Assembly: GCA_018648985.1 (NCBI GenBank)
Contig: JABGOT010000084.1
Coordinates: 1,470 to 34,479, forward strand
DNA: 33,010 nt
Direction of reading: 5' to 3'
Origin: Candidatus Ruthturnera sp.
GTDB taxonomy: Bacteria; Pseudomonadota; Gammaproteobacteria; PS1; Pseudothioglobaceae
Shown: in pieces, positions 29,459 to 33,010 of the stretch
Layout: the number at the start of each line of letters is the position of its first letter
How positions within the stretch are numbered: the first letter of the stretch is position 1
Made by a program: the position numbers and the translations under genes
Notes under the pieces: generated by a model
The model's input: the letters and a program-made list of their open reading frames with translations, nothing else
What the model was told of the DNA's origin: nothing
The model's database searches: none

Positions 29459-30272
29459 TTTACTGCTTTTATTGATACCCACTATTGTACTGGCCAACAT
29501 TCCGGTTAAAAATACACCAATACCAGGTGGTATTGCGGTGATTGATTTTGAATCAAATCATGCCAACCCAAAGGCATCCTACAACAAAGTTCCATTATAT
29601 GTACAGCACATTAAAGACCAACACTATCAAGTATTGGTTGGTATTCCACTAATGGAAAAATTAGGAAAAAAAACCATTAAAGTTCAGGATTTTTCCACTC
29701 GATTGTTGGATTTTGAAGTGACAAAACAAACCTATACTGAACAATACATTACCCTTAAAGGCAAAAATAAAAAATACGTAAATCCCAACTTGACGCATAT
29801 GGATCGCATCAAAAAAGAGCGCCCTATTTTGTCGAGTGCCAGAAAGATATTTTCTGATAAAAACTTATCTAGCGGGTTATTTATACGCCCTGTTAATGGT
29901 GTAACTACCAGCCCTTTTGGGCTTAAGCGTTTTTACAATGGTGAGGCACGCCGGCCACACACTGGGTTGGACTACGCAGGTGATATAGGCACGCCTATTA
30001 AGGCGCCTGCGGATGGAAAGGTGATTTTAGTGGGTAAATTTTTCTTTAATGGTAATGCTGTCTTTTTAGATCATGGACAGGGCTTAATCAGCGTATATAT
30101 TCACATGAATAACTATTTAGTTAAACAAGGTCAATTTGTTAAACAAGGTGATTCAATCGGCACTATTGGGCAAACTGGTCGTGCGACGGGTCCACACTTG
30201 CATTGGGGGGTTTACCTCAATCAAACGGTTGTTAATCCAAACCTACTACTAGGAAAAATTAATGAAATCTAA
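29439..30272 (+). CDS. M23-family peptidoglycan DD-metallopeptidase, secreted
   Basis: Intact HTGLD and HLHWG zinc motifs; signal peptide KKFSLLLLLIPTIVLA; start probably TTG 29439 overlapping xseA. Confidence 0.9.
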   Translation, partial: KKLKKFSLLLLLIPTIVLANIPVKNTPIPGGIAVIDFESNHANPKASYNKVPLYVQHIKDQHYQVLVGIPLMEKLGKKTIKVQDFSTRLLDFEVTKQTYTEQYITLKGKNKKYVNPNLTHMDRIKKERPILSSARKIFSDKNLSSGLFIRPVNGVTTSPFGLKRFYNGEARRPHTGLDYAGDIGTPIKAPADGKVILVGKFFFNGNAVFLDHGQGLISVYIHMNNYLVKQGQFVKQGDSIGTIGQTGRATGPHLHWGVYLNQTVVNPNLLLGKINEI

Positions 30273-30666
30273 CGTGTCTTTGTTGCGTCGTTTAGGGGCA
30301 ATTTCTTATGATATTTTTTTAGCCTTCTCACTGGCATTTTTTATTGTCGGCGCAATATTAATTGCATTTTTTGACAAACAAGCACAGACTGATTTACTTA
30401 TATTTGGTGTTTATTTAACCACTGTTTATTTCTATTTTACTTGGTCTTGGGTTAAGGGTAGGCAGACACTAGGTATGAAAACTTGGAAGTTTCAAATAGA
30501 GCAAAACAGTGGTAAAAATATCACGCACAAACAGGCTTTTATTAGATTTGTATTGGCCATAATATCATTTTCAGTAGTTGGGCTTGGGTTTATTTACCAG
30601 TTGTTTAACAAAGACAATCTTGCTTGGCATGATAAACACTCTGATACACGGCTAATAAAAAATTGA
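30262..30666 (+). CDS. RDD-family membrane protein
   Basis: LLRRLGAISYDIFLAFSLAF, WVKGRQTLGMKTWKFQI. Confidence 0.88.
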   Translation: MKSNVSLLRRLGAISYDIFLAFSLAFFIVGAILIAFFDKQAQTDLLIFGVYLTTVYFYFTWSWVKGRQTLGMKTWKFQIEQNSGKNITHKQAFIRFVLAIISFSVVGLGFIYQLFNKDNLAWHDKHSDTRLIKN

Positions 30667-30696
30667 CGTGTATCAATTTGGCTTTATAAAAAGCTG

Positions 30697-30705
30697 TGCT
30701 ATAAT
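30697..30705 (+). promoter_or_regulatory. extended -10 promoter TGCTATAAT upstream of small membrane protein
   Basis: TGCTATAATGC, followed by AAGGGGAGA SD and ATG 30739. Confidence 0.6.
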
Positions 30706-30738
30706 GCAATTATTATTTAATACAAAGGGGAGATAAAG

Positions 30739-30975
30739 ATGAGTTCAACAGTTGATAATAGCGCCAAAAAAGGCCATATCTTACTATTAAGCACACTGGT
30801 TGTTACTTTGGTTGCGCCACTGGCTTTAATTATACTTTCTTACATGGAAATTATTTCTGGCACTGCGCAGTATATTGCGGCATTTGGTGTTATTGCATCA
30901 ATGATTTACATTGTTGGTGGTAGTATTTTGATGGCTGTTCAAGATAAAAAAGATGGAATACTTGCTGACGGCTAA
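30739..30975 (+). CDS. small two-helix membrane protein, function unknown
   Basis: 78 aa; strong SD AAGGGGAG; two hydrophobic segments ILLLSTLVVTLVAPLALIIL and YIAAFGVIASMIYIVGGSIL. Confidence 0.8.
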   Translation: MSSTVDNSAKKGHILLLSTLVVTLVAPLALIILSYMEIISGTAQYIAAFGVIASMIYIVGGSILMAVQDKKDGILADG

Positions 30976-30994
30976 ACCTTAAGTGATTTAAAAG

Positions 30995-31351
30995 TTGAAA
31001 AAACAAACAACGAGACGCTCTAACAAGAGCGCTACAAAAAAGCCAAATAATCTATTTGGCTTTTTTTATCAATATTGGATTACTATTATTCTACTCGTGG
31101 TTTTAGCTACTTTGATACGTCAAAATTTTTTCATTAATCAATTTCCAACTTCTTTAGCCAGTAAGCAAGCTGTTATTGACCAGCACACACAGGTCAATCA
31201 AGCATTGAAAAAACAAAACACCATAAAAAAAACCGATCTAAAAGCAGAAACAGCCTCTAATATGGAAATTTTAGAATCACAAGCACGCTATCGATTTGGG
31301 CTAATAAAAGATGGTGAGACTTACCACCAGATTACGCTACAAAACCCTTGA
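30995..31351 (+). CDS. ftsB: FtsB-like septum formation initiator (divergent, extended N-terminus)
   Basis: One TM followed by coiled-coil and LESQARYRFGLIKDGETYHQ, the FtsB C-terminal signature; immediately upstream of ispD. Start TTG is uncertain. Confidence 0.75.
   Translation: MKKQTTRRSNKSATKKPNNLFGFFYQYWITIILLVVLATLIRQNFFINQFPTSLASKQAVIDQHTQVNQALKKQNTIKKTDLKAETASNMEILESQARYRFGLIKDGETYHQITLQNP
31036..31067 (+). terminator. terminator-like hairpin inside ftsB ORF
   Basis: AAAAAAGCCAAAT-aatct-ATTTGGCTTTTTTT, 13-bp perfect stem followed by T tract. Confidence 0.8.
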
Positions 31352-31398
31352 CTATACCTTGGGTATAATAAACCCATCTTTTTATTATTTGTCTTTTC

Positions 31399-32100
31399 AT
31401 GTCGACTGACCAGCACTTTCTGATTGTACCTGCTAGTGGTATTGGCTCACGTATTGGAGGTGATACCCCTAAGCAATATTTAAAGCTAAACAATGGCTTG
31501 AGTGTACTCGACCAAACCTTAAAATCTCTACTGAGTATTGATCAAATCAAGGGTTGTATTATCGCCATTGCCAAAAATGATACTCACTTCAAGCAATCAG
31601 AATTTTTCAATCATTCAAAATTACTCGCGACAGCGACTGGCGGAAAAGAGCGCTTTCATTCGGTAATATCGGCTTTAAACTCTCTAAAAACTTTTGCTAA
31701 AGACAATGATTGGGTGTTAGTTCACGATGCAGCAAGGCCTTGTGTAAAAACTACTGATGTAGTCAACTTAATCAACCAACTTAAAGATCACCCAACCGGC
31801 GGATTACTAGCCACTCGAGTAGTTGACACTATTAAAAAAGCAAACAATATCCAAGTTAAATCTACCTTAGACAGGTCTAATCTTTGGCAAGCACAAACAC
31901 CCCAAATGTATCGATTTGGTGTATTATCAAAAGCCCTGGATAACATTATAAAAAATGGTTTAAATATTACTGATGAGGCTAGCAGCATTGAAGCTTTAGG
32001 ACTTGAGTCTATATTGATTGAGGGTAGTAAAAGCAACCTAAAAATCACCACAGCAGAAGATTTAGATTTGGCTAACTTTTATTTAGAATCAAATAATTAA
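31399..32100 (+). CDS. ispD: 2-C-methyl-D-erythritol 4-phosphate cytidylyltransferase
   Basis: IVPASGIGSRIGGDTPKQYLKL, WVLVHDAARPCV. Confidence 0.96.
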   Translation: MSTDQHFLIVPASGIGSRIGGDTPKQYLKLNNGLSVLDQTLKSLLSIDQIKGCIIAIAKNDTHFKQSEFFNHSKLLATATGGKERFHSVISALNSLKTFAKDNDWVLVHDAARPCVKTTDVVNLINQLKDHPTGGLLATRVVDTIKKANNIQVKSTLDRSNLWQAQTPQMYRFGVLSKALDNIIKNGLNITDEASSIEALGLESILIEGSKSNLKITTAEDLDLANFYLESNN

Positions 32101-32577
32101 ATGAACATTAAAACCGGACTTGGGCAAGATTCTCATGCATTTGACAGTGTCAATGGCAAGCCGCTTATTTTGGGTGGCGTTGAATTTGACCATCCTCAAG
32201 GCCTACGTGGCAATAGTGATGCTGACGTTATTCTACACTCTCTCACTAACGCTATTTCTTCAATCACCGGACAAAATATTCTCGGTGTTAAAGCTGATGC
32301 GCTCTGCCAACAAGGAATTATCGATAGTGCCGAATACTTAAAGTTAGCGCTAAATGATCTTAATGGCTGGCATATCGAGCATATTGCCATTTCAATCGAA
32401 TGCTTGGTGCCAAAAATTTCACCAAAAATAGAAGTGCTTAAATCCAATATTGCTCATTTAATGAACACTAACATTGCTAATGTTGGCATCACCGCTACAA
32501 CTGGTGAAGGTTTAACTGCATTTGGTAGGGGTGAAGGCATTCAGGTCTTTAGTATTATCACCGTTTCAAAAGCGTGA
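32101..32577 (+). CDS. ispF: 2-C-methyl-D-erythritol 2,4-cyclodiphosphate synthase
   Basis: [55 protein letters not shown]. Confidence 0.97.
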   Translation: MNIKTGLGQDSHAFDSVNGKPLILGGVEFDHPQGLRGNSDADVILHSLTNAISSITGQNILGVKADALCQQGIIDSAEYLKLALNDLNGWHIEHIAISIECLVPKISPKIEVLKSNIAHLMNTNIANVGITATTGEGLTAFGRGEGIQVFSIITVSKA

Positions 32578-33010
32578 ACAACTTCCGTTCTGCCTCTAAT
32601 TCTAGAATTCAAAATATTCATTTTATTGGTATTGGTGGCTCTGGAATGAGTGGCATTGCCGAGGTATTACATAACCTTGGTTATCAAATTTCTGGCTCAG
32701 ACATCAGCTCTAATTTAGTCACTAAAAGGTTACAAAAACTAGGTTGTAAAGTCAACAAAGGTCACCATGCTGATCATGTTGTTAATGCACAAACTGTGGT
32801 AGTTTCGAGCGCAATTGACCAAACCAACCCAGAGCTAATAAAAGCACATGAGCTTAATATTCCTACCGTTCCTAGGGCTGAGATGTTGGCTGATATTATG
32901 CGCTTTCGGTTTGGTATTGCAGTAGCTGGCACTCATGGAAAAACCACGGTTACCAGTCTGATTACTCACATACTTAATATTGCCAAACTTGACCCTACTT
33001 ATATTATTGG
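32574..33010 (+). CDS. murC: UDP-N-acetylmuramate--L-alanine ligase, partial at window end
   Basis: Translation from GTG 32574: [43 protein letters not shown]...[14 protein letters not shown]...[14 protein letters not shown]; overlaps ispF stop (GTGA). Confidence 0.95.
   Translation, partial: MNNFRSASNSRIQNIHFIGIGGSGMSGIAEVLHNLGYQISGSDISSNLVTKRLQKLGCKVNKGHHADHVVNAQTVVVSSAIDQTNPELIKAHELNIPTVPRAEMLADIMRFRFGIAVAGTHGKTTVTSLITHILNIAKLDPTYII

Noticed and set aside
1-33010. CRISPR, IS/transposase, phage, toxin-antitoxin island or biosynthetic cluster
   Set aside because: No repeat-spacer array, transposase, integrase or secondary-metabolite signature found; the window is mostly core genome.

Overview
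AT-rich gammaproteobacterial chromosomal segment. Protein similarity and gene content suggest the SUP05/Thioglobus-like sulfur-oxidiser lineage, but this is inference only. It is dense with housekeeping genes: dtd, glyS, minC, tolA-tolR-tolQ-ybgC, ruvB and lolB on the minus strand; hemA and prfA; znuB and fur; bamE, ccmA, ccmB, metK, ahcY, a HIT-fold protein, glyQ, yqaA, an NlpD-like lipoprotein, mscS and miaB; a SCO1/PCuAC copper module on the minus strand; then phoH, mnmA, hflD, rpsT, smr, xseA, an M23 peptidase, an RDD protein, ftsB, ispD, ispF and a partial murC. No tRNA, rRNA, CRISPR array, IS element or phage was recognised. The strongest non-coding content is: (i) an SAH riboswitch before ahcY; (ii) a SAM-II/SAM-V-like aptamer with an inserted hairpin and a terminator/antiterminator arrangement before metK; (iii) an unclassified three-hairpin structured RNA between the HIT-fold gene and glyQ, starting at an extended -10 promoter with a T12 tract; (iv) a 17/18-bp direct repeat, 52 bp apart, between the copper module and phoH; (v) a perfect 13-bp terminator-like hairpin inside the 5' end of the ftsB ORF. 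The most unusual protein is a BamE lipoprotein with a ~130-aa TolA-like Ala/Lys/Glu helical tail.
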